Assembly: GCA_003116995.1 (NCBI GenBank)
Contig: BDSL01000165.1
Span: 62,001 to 126,000 of the forward strand
Source of the DNA: Yamagishiella unicocca
Lineage: Eukaryota > Chlorophyta > Chlorophyceae > Chlamydomonadales > Volvocaceae
Reading direction: 5' to 3'
DNA: 64,000 nucleotides
Below the pieces are notes generated by a model. That model saw only the letters and a list, made by a program, of their open reading frames with translations, was not told the origin of the DNA and ran no database searches. The position numbers and the translations under genes were made by a program. Position 1 is the first letter of the stretch, and each line of letters starts with the position of its first letter. This document shows, in pieces, positions 10,001 through 22,000 of this stretch.

Positions 10001-13000
10001 CCTGACACCTCTGCCCTGCCGGCTGCGACCGCGCGCATAATCCCTCCCCTCCCCGCAGAGGTCCTGCCCGAAGGCGCCACCTATGCGTGTGCGCTTTACG
10101 CATACCGTGGTCCTACGACCCGCGCTAGGTACCCATCCGGCAGCTTTAACGAGACAATTGTTGATGATTCCAGCGATGGCATCCTTGCGGCAGAAGCCCT
10201 CGCTCTGGACGCCTCAATCCCGCCGCCGGCTGGCACGTCCATCGTTGTGGCCGGCCCGGGTTACTGGCTGTACCAATCGTGTATCTGCCTGGAGCTGCCG
10301 AATGGGGCAGCAGCAGTGGTGCAGCAGCCGGTGCTGGACTGGGGAGTGGGCGGGACGCTGCAAGCGACGTGTGTGGAGGCTGCGCCTGAGGCGGCGAATA
10401 CACCACCGCCAGTGGCGAGCGAAGGCGGCGCGGTAAGGGAGACCCGCGGGATTTTGGGGGAGAGGCCTCGCCAAGGCGGTTGTGTCGCAGTCCTGCTACT
10501 TTGGCTGTTCCGAAACTCGCTATGTGAACCATTCAAGGCGAGCGAGGAGTGCCGTGTTTTTTGTTTTGCCGTTGAGTAAGTTGCTCTATGGTAACGGCTG
10601 ATTTACCGCTGCATGTGGCTAACCCGCTATGCGTGTGTGTTTTATAAATGCTGAGCTGAGCCGCGAAGTATACGTGTGTGTGTGTGTGTGTGTGCTTGGC
10701 TTCACGTTGCAGGGCGCAATAACCCCGGCAATCCTAGGCGGCACCGCTGCCGCTGTGTCAGTGGTCTCCATGGCCATTGCCATTGCCTGCACCCTATGCT
10801 TCCTGGTGGAGGTGCAGCGGAAACGACGAAGGAACAGGAAGGGCGGCAGCCACCGCCTGCCCTCTTGGGTCCAGCTCATTCCTTTCAGTGCGTCATTTTC
10901 TTCGGAAAATGCCAAGGTGTATGGTGATGACGTCGACCGCGGCTCTGAGCACCGGCTCGCGACGTGTTCCTCCCGGAAGCGTAGTGGCGCCCCGGAGGAG
11001 GATTTGAAGCGGACCCACCCGCCAGGCAAGTCATCGGGGACGGCTTCCGTTCGTCGTTGACTGCTGTTCGTCGTTGACTGCTGTTCGTCGTTGGCTGTTG
11101 GACGTGCTGGTGTGGTATATGGTTATGCCCTTGAAATGGCCGGCGCCGTATGTTTCTCCCAGCAGCACCTGGCTTCCCCGTCACACCAACCCGTCCGTCC
11201 AACTGTACGGTACCTCGCAAACATGCAGGTTGCTGCGTCCGTTCAGCACACAGTCGCTGCGACGACGGCCTGACCCCTCACTGTGTTCCGGATACAACCC
11301 TGGTCCCCAGCGCCGTCCGCTCCAAACCTGCATGCAAAGTATCTGCTGCCTGCTGCCCCTGTGCCCCATGCGACGCAGGGTTCGGCGCGTGCAGCGGTCA
11401 GCAGGTGACGTTGGTGGCGACAGGTGCGCACCTCCATTACGTGTCGAGCAAGTTCTCTCGGGGTGGTCGTACGGTGTCCCACGAGGCGGGTTGGTGGCTC
11501 CACTGCTCATATAGATCACAACTGGTGGGGTTGGGATTGGATCCACGGCATCGCGGAGTCCTTTGCTCCGACTTGGAAGCCATTTCTGAATCCTGCGGTC
11601 TGTTCCCCTGGCGTTGACAGTCGCGCGTCCAAATCCACGTGTGCTTGTTGACTGCTAAGCCGCGAAATTCTACGGAAAACGAACAAACCGGACGGTGGTC
11701 TGCTGTACCAAGGCGGAGGAGCGATAATGGCTTTACAGCTGGCTCAATAGCTGCCATAGGGAAAGAAACTGCAAAGGTATCTTCCAGCGGAGGAAACGTG
11801 GGAGTAGTGGTAACGTCAAAGCAGTAGTGGCAACGTCGAAGAGACGGTCAGAGCGATGCAACCTAGTGTCAAAAAACGCTACCTATGCCAAACGGACAGT
11901 GCGCGATGTGTGCGATACCAACTCCTCAGCTGTGCTGCGTTCCCTCCGTTTGAACCCCGCGCGCCGTATCCAGACGTGGAGGGCAGCACGGAGCTGTGGG
12001 AGTGGCAGCCGGGTGTCATGAACTACGCACTGGCCCTCCACGACCGGCTCATGCGCCTGACCCTGGCGACGTGCTCTGGATACGAGGTCAGTGCCATGCT
12101 TCGTCGCGCCTTCTGCTCCCCTTGGTTGGAAGGTAGATGGTACTGCTTCCAAACTGACGGGCACGGGTGTTTGAGCTGCGAAATGCCCCATCCTACGGAA
12201 TGGATGAGCTGCAAGCGCGGTTCTGCCGCCTGCATCGGGGCTTGCGCTGCGCGTTTAGAGCGAGCGGGCGGTGGCGCAGCTGTAGGGTGCAGCCAGTTCT
12301 ACGCGCATGGGTGGTAGCAGTACCGGTATCGGTACCTCTGGAAGGGCGCCAAAGTTGGTTGGTTTCACGCGAATCGTTGTCATTACACGGTACCTGCCTC
12401 AAGTTACTCTGCACTGTGCACGACATCGCACACAAACACACACACGCGCACCAGGTTCGATACCAACGCACACGATGGCTCTTTACCCTCTGCGCAGATC
12501 ACCACCGAGGGCGACGCCTTCCTGGTGGCCTTCCACGAGCCGGTGGATGCGGTGCGTTGGGCGCTGCTGCTGCAGTCCGCGCTGCTCAAGCTGGACTGGC
12601 CGCCGCTGCTGCTGGAGCACCCGCTCTGCAGGCCTCGGCCCCTGGTGCCCGTCGCTGATGTGCGCGGCGTTGGGGAGTCTCCGAAATCCGCCCCGCTGTT
12701 GGTGCTGTTCAAGGGCCTGTCCGTGCGCATGGGCATCGCCACGGGCGTGCCCTCCTCCGTGCGCGAGCACCCGGTGACGCGGCGCATGCAGTACACGGGC
12801 GCCGTGCTGCGCCTCGCCACGGGCATCGCCGAGCTAGGGTCTGGCGGCCAGGTGCTTCTGGAGCCGATGACGTTCAAGGGCATCCACCACAAGTTCGAGG
12901 AGCTGGATGTGGTGGAGAGCGAGGTGCAGGAGCTGGCGGGTGAGTGAGGGAGTGGAGCATTTGGGTGACTATCGGACTGGAGGCAAACCTGGCTTGCCCA

Positions 13001-16000
13001 TGCGCCCCGTCACCCCATTTGCGATACCAGCACCTTCAACCACCCCACGTGGCCGCTCCTGGCCGCCCTCGCTGACCCTGCCGCGGCGGTCACCCTTGCC
13101 GCCCGTGCCATCCTTGCTGACCTCGCCGCCCTGGCCGCCCTCCCTAATCTTGTCGTCCGCCACAGAGGTCGTGAAGAACGACACCACCATCATGTCCACC
13201 CCACTCAAGTCCAGCCTGCCGTCAGACACGGTCGTGGGCCAACCCGGAATCGCCATCAGCGCCTGCGGAGGCGGCGATGGCCCAACATCCCAAGGCTCCG
13301 TCTTGCACGGCAGCATGCGCAGCGCCGGTGTACATGGGAATATCTCCTACAACGTCCTCCACCAGTCCAGTCAAAGGATGGCGCCTCAGCGCAGCGGCCC
13401 TGACGCCGCCGCACTGTCGTTGGAATCGCCGATGCCCGGGCCCGTGCACATGTCCATGCCCCCCACGATGGCGGGGTTCCTGCCCACCAGTCCTCAGGCG
13501 GCTCCGAACAGCAGCCGCCTCCGTCGACTAGCGGACATGGCTATTCCCTCGCCGGACTACTCGGGCCAATCCAACCGACTGCCCGCCTGGACCCCGGCGT
13601 GGAACACGCAGTTCAATCCGCCGCGCGCCATGCAGTCCCTGCGGGGCTCGGCTATCCCAGCCAGCAGCACCCACAACGCCTCTGACTGGAACACGAGCCA
13701 CACCACACTCATGGCGTCGAGGGCCAGCCTGGTCAGCCACATACACACGATGTCCTGCAGCCACGGCTCACGATCGGGAGCGAACGGCCAGCAGGCGGCG
13801 GGCGGATCAGGTGATATAGGGAGGCTGTGCGGGCCCTGTGGGAATCATGTCGTTATGGGTCCTGCTTGGGTCCTGCCTTGGCGCTTTTCGCCGTGATCCG
13901 CATCGAGGCCGTTCCATTTCCAAAGCGGGGGCGCCCCGTCCGCGGAACGTCGCTTTGGTGCCGCCATGCGAAACGAGTGGGTCTGTGCCCTTGGTACAGC
14001 CCGTGGCGGCATCCCGCGGTGTAGCCAATTACGTCATGGGGGTGGTGTGGCTCCGCCTCACGATACAACCAACTTAACCAACCCAACCAGCCCAACTAAC
14101 AAAACCAACCCAACGAAATCACCGCGCCCGTCCCCTTCACCGCACCCCAGCTGCAGACCACGCCACCAGCCTAGGCGTCCGTGGCTCCGTGACTGGAGGC
14201 GGCGGCAGCTCGGCCTCGAGCATGCTGCACCAAACCTCGCAGCACATGCACATGTACCAGGGCCCTGGCGCCAGCAACATGGATAACAGCGCTACCTTTG
14301 GCGGCCCATGGCGGGGCAATCTGATGCGCCAGGGCAGCCTGGGGCCCCTGGAGGAGGCCCAATGCGAAGCTACCCAGGGGCTCGAGCAGCCGTCGATGTC
14401 GTATGCACACATCACCCAGTCCTCACCTCGAGCCATGCGCAGGGGCCAGCCTGATGGCAGCAGCAGCGGGGCGCCGTCCGGCACGGGCGAGCGGCCGATG
14501 TTCGGCTTCAACCCCAAGGCGCTGCATGGCGACGGCCCGGGGCCCATGTGTGAGGCCAAGGAGGACACAGCTGTGGCGGACAGCGCCCTCATGTCGGCTG
14601 CGGCGTCGAGGCCTCCGGCGGCGCCCCTGGTCGCGCCCACACAGGTCGAGGCGCTTGTGGCTGCTGCTGCCGCCGCCACCGCCACCGCCACCGCCACCGC
14701 CACCGCCACCGCCACCACCACCACCGCTGCCGCCGCCACCGCCACCGCGTTGGGCAGCCCAGCAGCAGTCGCTGCAGCAGGTGCTGCGGCACGTCATGGC
14801 GACTCCGTCAGCAGCGGCCAGCTCGGCGGCACCTCCACGGCGTCGGCCACGCTGGGCCTCCCGCAGGTCCACGCCGGCACCGGCAGCGCCGCCGGCGACT
14901 CCAGCATCGGCGACGAGGAGCTCTACACGCTCCTGCTGGAGTTGCCCTTAGGGTGGAACACCCCGGGCGCTAGCCAGAGCAGGAACGCGCGCCTGGACGA
15001 CGCCCGCAGCAACGCGTCCAGCGGGGCGCTGACCAATGCAGCCCCGTCATCGACCCCCTCATCGCGCCGTACACGCTCGCCGCTGGCCGGCAAGGTTTCC
15101 CTGGAGCAGCTGCATGCCGCCATGGTTGCTGTGGAGCAGGCGGGTCCGGGCACCAGCGGCACCAGTGGCGCCGGCCAGGTGCACGGCGCCTTGGCGTTGC
15201 TGTCCTCGCAGTCGCGTCGTGCGTCCGGATCGTCGGAGAGGGCCAGTCCAGGCGGCATGCGCACCCACGGGCTGTCGCCCGTGCCTTCACTGGGGAACGA
15301 TGACGGCACCCTGACCCTTGGTACCAGCCAGCTGATGAGTATGGTGCTGGGCGCGGTCGCCGCGGGGAGCAGCAGCACAGGCACGTTCGGGTCGTGGATC
15401 ATGCAGCAGGACGGGACCTCCATCCCAGGGCGCATGTCGTTGGAAATGCAGCGCTTCGCTTTCCCTGCCGTGCTCGCGGATGCTTTGACCATGCAATTGG
15501 ACGGCGCCGCTGAAGACAGGACGAATGCCGTCGCCGAGCCCCCTGCGGGCGAGGCCATTCCGGCGCCGCTGCTGAATGTTCACAGCGCGCCGCAGGAGCG
15601 CATCGGAAGGGTCATCGACGCATCGCAGGTCTCATCAGTCCCATTTTACCAGCAGTTAAACCCAACCGCCTTGAATGTCTGGGATGGGTCACACGGGGAC
15701 GGCGACTCCGCGGGGACTGCGACTCCGACGTCGCCGACCCTATCCCGCACGCACGCCGGCGAGCCCCACACCCGCGACGAGGACTACTTCGAGCGCTTCA
15801 GCGCCGCAAAACGGGTGCAGTCAATGCACTCCGTGCCGGCCGGCGCGCTGGAATCGGAATCGGGGCCGCCGCGGTCGTCCGCCTCCTGGACAGCGGCATT
15901 CCGCAGGCCCGGAGAGGGCAGCGGCGGCGGCAGCAACAGCGCTTCAATCGGGGCCGGACCGGACTTTTCTTTTGCGTTCTCCAGGCTCGACACGGCGGCG

Positions 16001-19000
16001 CCGTTGGCGCACAGATCGCCGTCATCAGGCCGGCCGCGCAGCCAGCTGGCGGATCACAGCATCACATTTGGGAGCTTGCCCGACAGGCATGGGCTGGGAA
16101 TGGCACAGGATTCGGCGCTCCTTCAGCAGCAGCAACAGCTGCAGCAGCTGCTGCTGCAGCGGCCACCTGAAGTCAGGGACGCAAGGAACATGCATCCTGC
16201 ATACGGCGCTGCGCCAAAGGTATGTAATAGGTTGTTGGTGGGGGGCCACGACCATCCTGGTGTGCCGGGCGCACCACACTGTGCTTGATGGCACAACGCA
16301 TGTTATGAACGTTCAGCTGGGGTGATGCGGCAAGAGCTGCCAGATGCCAGCGACAGCACGACAAAAAAACGAGGCTCAGGTGTCGCATGCTCGTACGATA
16401 TGTTTATGTTGCGTACGGCAGCCTCAGGTTGTCAGCGACACTGATTGCCAGCATTTAACGATTGGCAGCAGCGCGTGCGGTCCCTAGATGGGGGACCCGA
16501 TGGGAGCCCGGGCTTACAGGCTCCGGGGGGGAACCGATGGTGGGAGCCCGGGTTCACAAGTCGCTGGTCGTTGTTGGCCTGGGGCTGGCTGGCAATGGGG
16601 CTACCAGTCTCGCTCCCGATCACGTCAGGCGTCTCCCAGAACCACGCTTCTGGGCCAAGCCGGACATTTCCGCCCAAACCAGCCATCCTAAGCGCGCCTC
16701 ACTGTCGATGCTGCCTTCCTCGAGGCGGGTCAACGCATACACCTATACGGTAGTTGGGAGTGTGCGAATGGGCATCCAAGCAAAGTACTGACGCCACATG
16801 CGGATCCTGTGGGTCCTTCCTTTCCGCCTACCGGGCGGCCAGGTGCGGACGAGGTCACCTTCTCCCCAGCGCGGCATGGCGGGGCTTGTGTCCGGTGAAG
16901 AAGGCGGCCGCCCCAACCGGATGAGCAGCAGCGGCGACGGAAGCGGTAGCAGCGCCAACGGCGGTGGATGCGTCCGCCGAGGTGTGAATGCTCCCGATCT
17001 GCGCAGCGCGCTGCTACGCGAGGAATCCGTTCGACGCAGTGCGCACGTCACCGCAGGCATTCCCGAGCGCCACCGGCTGGCCAGCACCTCCACAGCCGTC
17101 GACGCGCACGTTACTTCCGAGGGCCCCCCGATGCGCGCCCGTCAGGAGCAGCCCGACAAGGGCGCCGGTGAGTGCGGCGGCATCCGGCCCTGTTGCGCTC
17201 GCTGTCTTTCGGGTTATATTGGGCTGGGTTGAGGTAAGGTGCATTGCGGAAAGGGTAGCCACTACCCTCTTCGGAATGCCGCAATTGGTGCATTGAGGTT
17301 TCGATATATTTGTTGGGTGTAGGTACCGGTACCTTTTGCTGGGCATTTGGAGATGCAGTTCTAGCGGTGCTATGTTTGTTTGTAGTACTACCAACGGGCG
17401 CGTTTTCAAGCTGTTTGTGTGCATGCTTGCACCTGGCGGTGCCTGGTTGCTTGGCTGTGCAGGTGCTTACGTGGCAGCAGGCGCGGCCCCAGTGCCGTCT
17501 GCGTCCCATTACCGAGTGGTCAAGACATACCCCACAGCACAGAGCCCGGCCGCGAGATTCGAATCCAAGTCCGCGGAAGAGCCCAATTCTCCCATGAGAG
17601 CACCCACGATTGCCCCGCGGGCAACGCCACCCTACGCAGGCCAGGCACTCCTTGCAAAACCGTCCTACGCGGCTGTCTTGGCGGCCAGGCACTCAGCTGC
17701 CGGGCCCACTCAACCCCTCGAAACCACGCCGCAAGGCATGCGCACAGAAGCCAAACGGGCAGGGTCCGCACATACAGGGAAATTCGTCAGCCCAGTTGCT
17801 CCAACAGGCGGCGCGAACAATTCCTCGAGCTTTGTGGGCACGTCCATCCCAGCCCCCGGCGTGCCGCCCACCGTCAGCCCGTCGGCGCTTGCGAGCCGTT
17901 GGGATGAGGTGCCGCAGGCCGCCGTGTATCACAGCCTGTCTGGGGACGAGGCGGGTCTGCTGCCGCCAAACTGGTTCCTGGACATGTCTCAGATGGCGCC
18001 GAGCACGACGGCGGCGTTGTTTGGTGAGCAGAGCTGCAGCCGCAGGCCTTGGTGTGGATCCCCGCAATCGGATCCCCGCTTACGAGATGCCGTTTCTCGT
18101 AATCAATGTGTCTCTGAGTGGTCGCTCAGCGAACATTTTCACCACCTGGACGTTCGGCAAAGACGCTTTGCTAGGTGCTGTCGCGTCGTAAACTACCTCG
18201 GGTATTTCGTATGCGGCGTTTTTCTTGAAGCCATGCCAGCCCATATGTGGCAATCCCTGGCCTTGCGGCCATGCAGCTGCTTGCTGGAGGCTGACGCCGG
18301 CGCACTTCAATAACCTGCCCGAGACTCGCCTCTGTCGGTCTGTTGGTGCCCCTCACGTGTGCAGGTGCTCTTCAGTCCACGGGCCAGCTGCAAATCCCGG
18401 CCTCGCTCCTCAGCCACGCAACCCTCCAGGGAGGGCAGCAGCACGGCATGGGTCACTCCTCCATGAGCAACGCGCATGGCCTGGGCGGACATGGCAATCC
18501 CAAGGTTCTTGCGCTGCGTGAGATGCTGGGCCGCGAGGCGATGACGTCTGTTGCCAACCACGCAGCCAAGCACGCCAGGGACCTAGCGGAGGTGAGGTTC
18601 AACAGCACCACGTCCAGGACATGCGGTGTGGGTCGTTCAGGGGATGACCCGTGGGCCAACACGTAGGCGGAAAGGAAGCAGTGAACGTAGATTGGTGCTT
18701 TTTTCGATCCGGACGTACTTATGGCTTTTCTCCAACAGCCGTGTGGATGCTTTGTTGTGTGGAGTCCGGTGTGCAGGCATGGGTTCTGGCGGGAACTGTG
18801 CTGTGGCTGGGCCGGGGTTTGGTCAGGAACGCAACGGTGAAGTCAGATTTGAATCCCGCCCCGCACAATATCAACGCGCGTGGCGCTGATGGGTGCTCTT
18901 CCCCCGTGCTTTGGGCTACAGGATGACCTTGGCTTGCTGGAAGGCCCCAGGCCAAGGCCGACCGGCTTCACGAACAGCGTGCAGGTGGACGGCGATAAGG

Positions 19001-22000
19001 GCCCTGCGGCCGGTTTGGACATGTCCGACTCCAGAATGGCGCGGAAGCTACAGGTGGCTGCCCCCTACCAAGGTGGGTTGGCCATGCCATTACCTTATGT
19101 AAGGCGCGCTCTGCACAAACAGCGATGAGTAGTGATTTTCCTTGTGTGAATGACGGCTGGTTCTGGTGTGGCAAAATTGGCCATCTATTTCGTCTGACAG
19201 ACAGATGGCTTCGCGGCCGTAATGAAGAGATCCTGCCCCGCCTCCCTGCCTCACAGACTCAGGAAGCACACATAAAAGGAGCAGCGGCGGTGCTAGGAGC
19301 AGCACCAAGTCGCGCCAACACTCGTCCTACTTTCAAGCACTGCGGCCGGGCTCCACACTGCTTGAGCAGCCCGAGTCCGAGTCCGAGAACGGGGTGCAAC
19401 GATCCTCAACACGGGACCACACCGTCTCTGAGGTTGCCGTCGTTGCCCTGACACGTCCGGGGAATAAGCAAGCAATTGCGGCGGGCGACGTAGCTGAGAT
19501 CGAGCTCCTGTCGACCGGCAACAGTGCAACCTGCGCACAAGGTGCCCCGGAGGTTCCCGCGGGGAACGGCGCCTTGAACGCCCTCTTGGCTGCACGGCTA
19601 GCCAGCTTTGGTCAGGATAGTCGGGACGGAGGGGGAGGGCTGGTGTCCACGGTGTCGTCCACCCAACTCCAGCGTCTCGTCAGTCGGGCAAAGAGCAAAA
19701 GCGCGTTGATAAGGAGGTGAGCCTCGAGCGGGTGTGGGGTTTGCTTGGCTGTTCGGCTACCGTGCCGTAAGGAGGGCAGGGGAGGGAGGGTGGGCAGGAT
19801 AGGTGAATGGGAGGTTCAAAGTGTGTTTCCTGGGCGCACCTGGAAGGTGCCCCATGACGGGCAGGCCGTGCAGGAGTTTTGGGGCGTTGGGAGGCACCGC
19901 TTATCTTGCTGAGGGACACTGGTGGCCGAGCCGCATGCTTATCCCGCGCTAGTTCGTCTCACGTATTTCCTCGTTCACTCGGGCCACGGTCGCCATTTGC
20001 CGCTTGCGCCTTGTAGCTTGGCGTTTCGGCAGGGCAGCGCGCACCGCCAAGGCTTGTTGTCATCAGTCAGGAGCATCGCGAAGCCTCATGCCGCCGCGGG
20101 CCCCCGCGCGGACAGCGGCAGCGCCGTCACGCCAACAGAGGCAGATACGAAGCATGATGATGATGCCGCCGCCGGCTATCACCCGCTCGTTGTCATCGAC
20201 ATGGGAGTGCACAGCCTGGCGGTCCCAGCTCTGGATGCGATGTACGGCAACCTGTACGACGGCGTTCAGGTATGACGCCTCTGCCCCGCAGCTCATGAGT
20301 TATGGCGGCTGCAGCGCAGTCACCACTGGCGGAGCGAAGGGACGGTGCTTATGCCCCTCGCACGCAGGCCGGCGCGCGATCGTGCCCCACCTGCCGATGA
20401 GCTGTCTCGAGCTTTAGGGGCCTCCGCGTGCTATACACGGCTGCAGATGAGACAGTTCTGCCCTTTCAAATGATGCCGTATACGGCTGCAGGTGATCCAG
20501 ATCCTGCCAGCGCACCTTAAGCATCGCGCCGCGTACCACCCGCCTCTGAAATCCCAAGAGCAGCTTGCGCCGAGCTTCTTCGACGCGCCCGGAGCAGCCC
20601 AGGTGGGTATTGGCACGTAGCCCGCAAGTTTCTAGATACACCGCAGTACGCGGCAAATGCGCGCGTTGCAGTCTTGAATGGAGCCTGTCGGCCTGTTTCA
20701 GTGGGGCCTGTTGACGATGCCGGCGGGGTGGGATGCGGGCGCGACGGCTCGGTGTTCCTCACCATTACGATGCCCTTGCCGCCTCGCCGTCGCCATCATC
20801 CTCGCGCCCTCGCAGGCTCTGATGCCGTGCGCGCCCTGCCAGCAGCCATCACCCCCCCGGCTGTCGTTGATGTTCATCCAGCCAACTGGCTACTCGGCCA
20901 TCGCCAACACGAACCCGGAGGTGGCAGAGCGCAGTGGAGCGGTGTTCTGCTCGGCCGTGCGTGAGGTGCTGCAGGTGTTCGGCGCGTATGAGTGCCAGGA
21001 GTACGAGTGCACCTTCATGGTCGCCTGCCATGGCCCACGGGTCGCTGCAGAGCTGGGGCTGGCGCTGCACGAGTGGCTGATGCAGGTAAGGGTGGTGTCG
21101 CTCTGCCGCCTGGCGTACCATAGTGCATCGTGCCGCTCCGCTGCTGCGGCCTGGCCTGACGCAGGAAGGGCTTCGTGTGAGTGCATTAGGTACGGTACCC
21201 TGGATACAAACAGGGCTTCCACTTCACACGGAAGTGGAAACGATGCGTACTGCTGCAGCTGCACGACGCTGCAGTATCCGCCCTCTGCAGCGCCTGATTA
21301 CCCTCCTGCGTTGCGTGCTGCGCAGGCGGACTGGCCGTCGGACCTCCTGGACGAGTTTGAGGCGGGGCGTGTCGTCCTGGGTGCCAATGGTCGGCCTCTC
21401 CTCAGGTACGGCGCCCCCCACTCTGGATGGGGGGGCGCTGTTTCCACTCTGGTTGGAAACAGCGCCTTGCCGCCCACGTGGGAGTGCTCCAGGGCCCATT
21501 TCGACGCCGCTCTGCGCACGCGTCGCAGATCGGCGACAAAGTATTAGCTGTCTTCTCCGTGAGTGTTTCCCCTCCTGAAATGACGTCTTTGTCGCGTCCC
21601 GTCTCGCCTCCCCTCACCCTGCACGTGTCCTCCCAGGGGCTTCCGTGCCAAGGTGGGGATCTTCACCGGCGTGCCTCTGTCGGTGGTGCCGCACGCCACC
21701 ACCGGCCGCGCGGACTACTTCGGGGCGCTGGTCAACCGTGCAGCGAGGCTCATGGCGGGGGCCAAGGCGGGGCAGGTGCGCCGGGGACTGGTTGGTTGGG
21801 TCCGGTTGGGGACGGTTGGGTCCGGTTGGCTCCGTTGGGTCCGGTTGGGGACGGCTGCCGTGTTGAGTCGAGGCTGCACGGCGAAGAGAAGCGGCACAGC
21901 ATGAACAGCACGCAGCAGCGCAGCGAGGACTGTCAGGTACCGGAGGTCGCAGATTATGCCAGTAAAAGGACGCGGATGCGTGTTATCGGAGCTGATTAGG

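Noticed and set aside
14137..14872. Long antisense frames opposite the cyclase linker exon (Gly/Val/Ala-rich)
   Set aside because: They are shadows of the GCC/ACC-rich coding repeat and lack splice or domain support.
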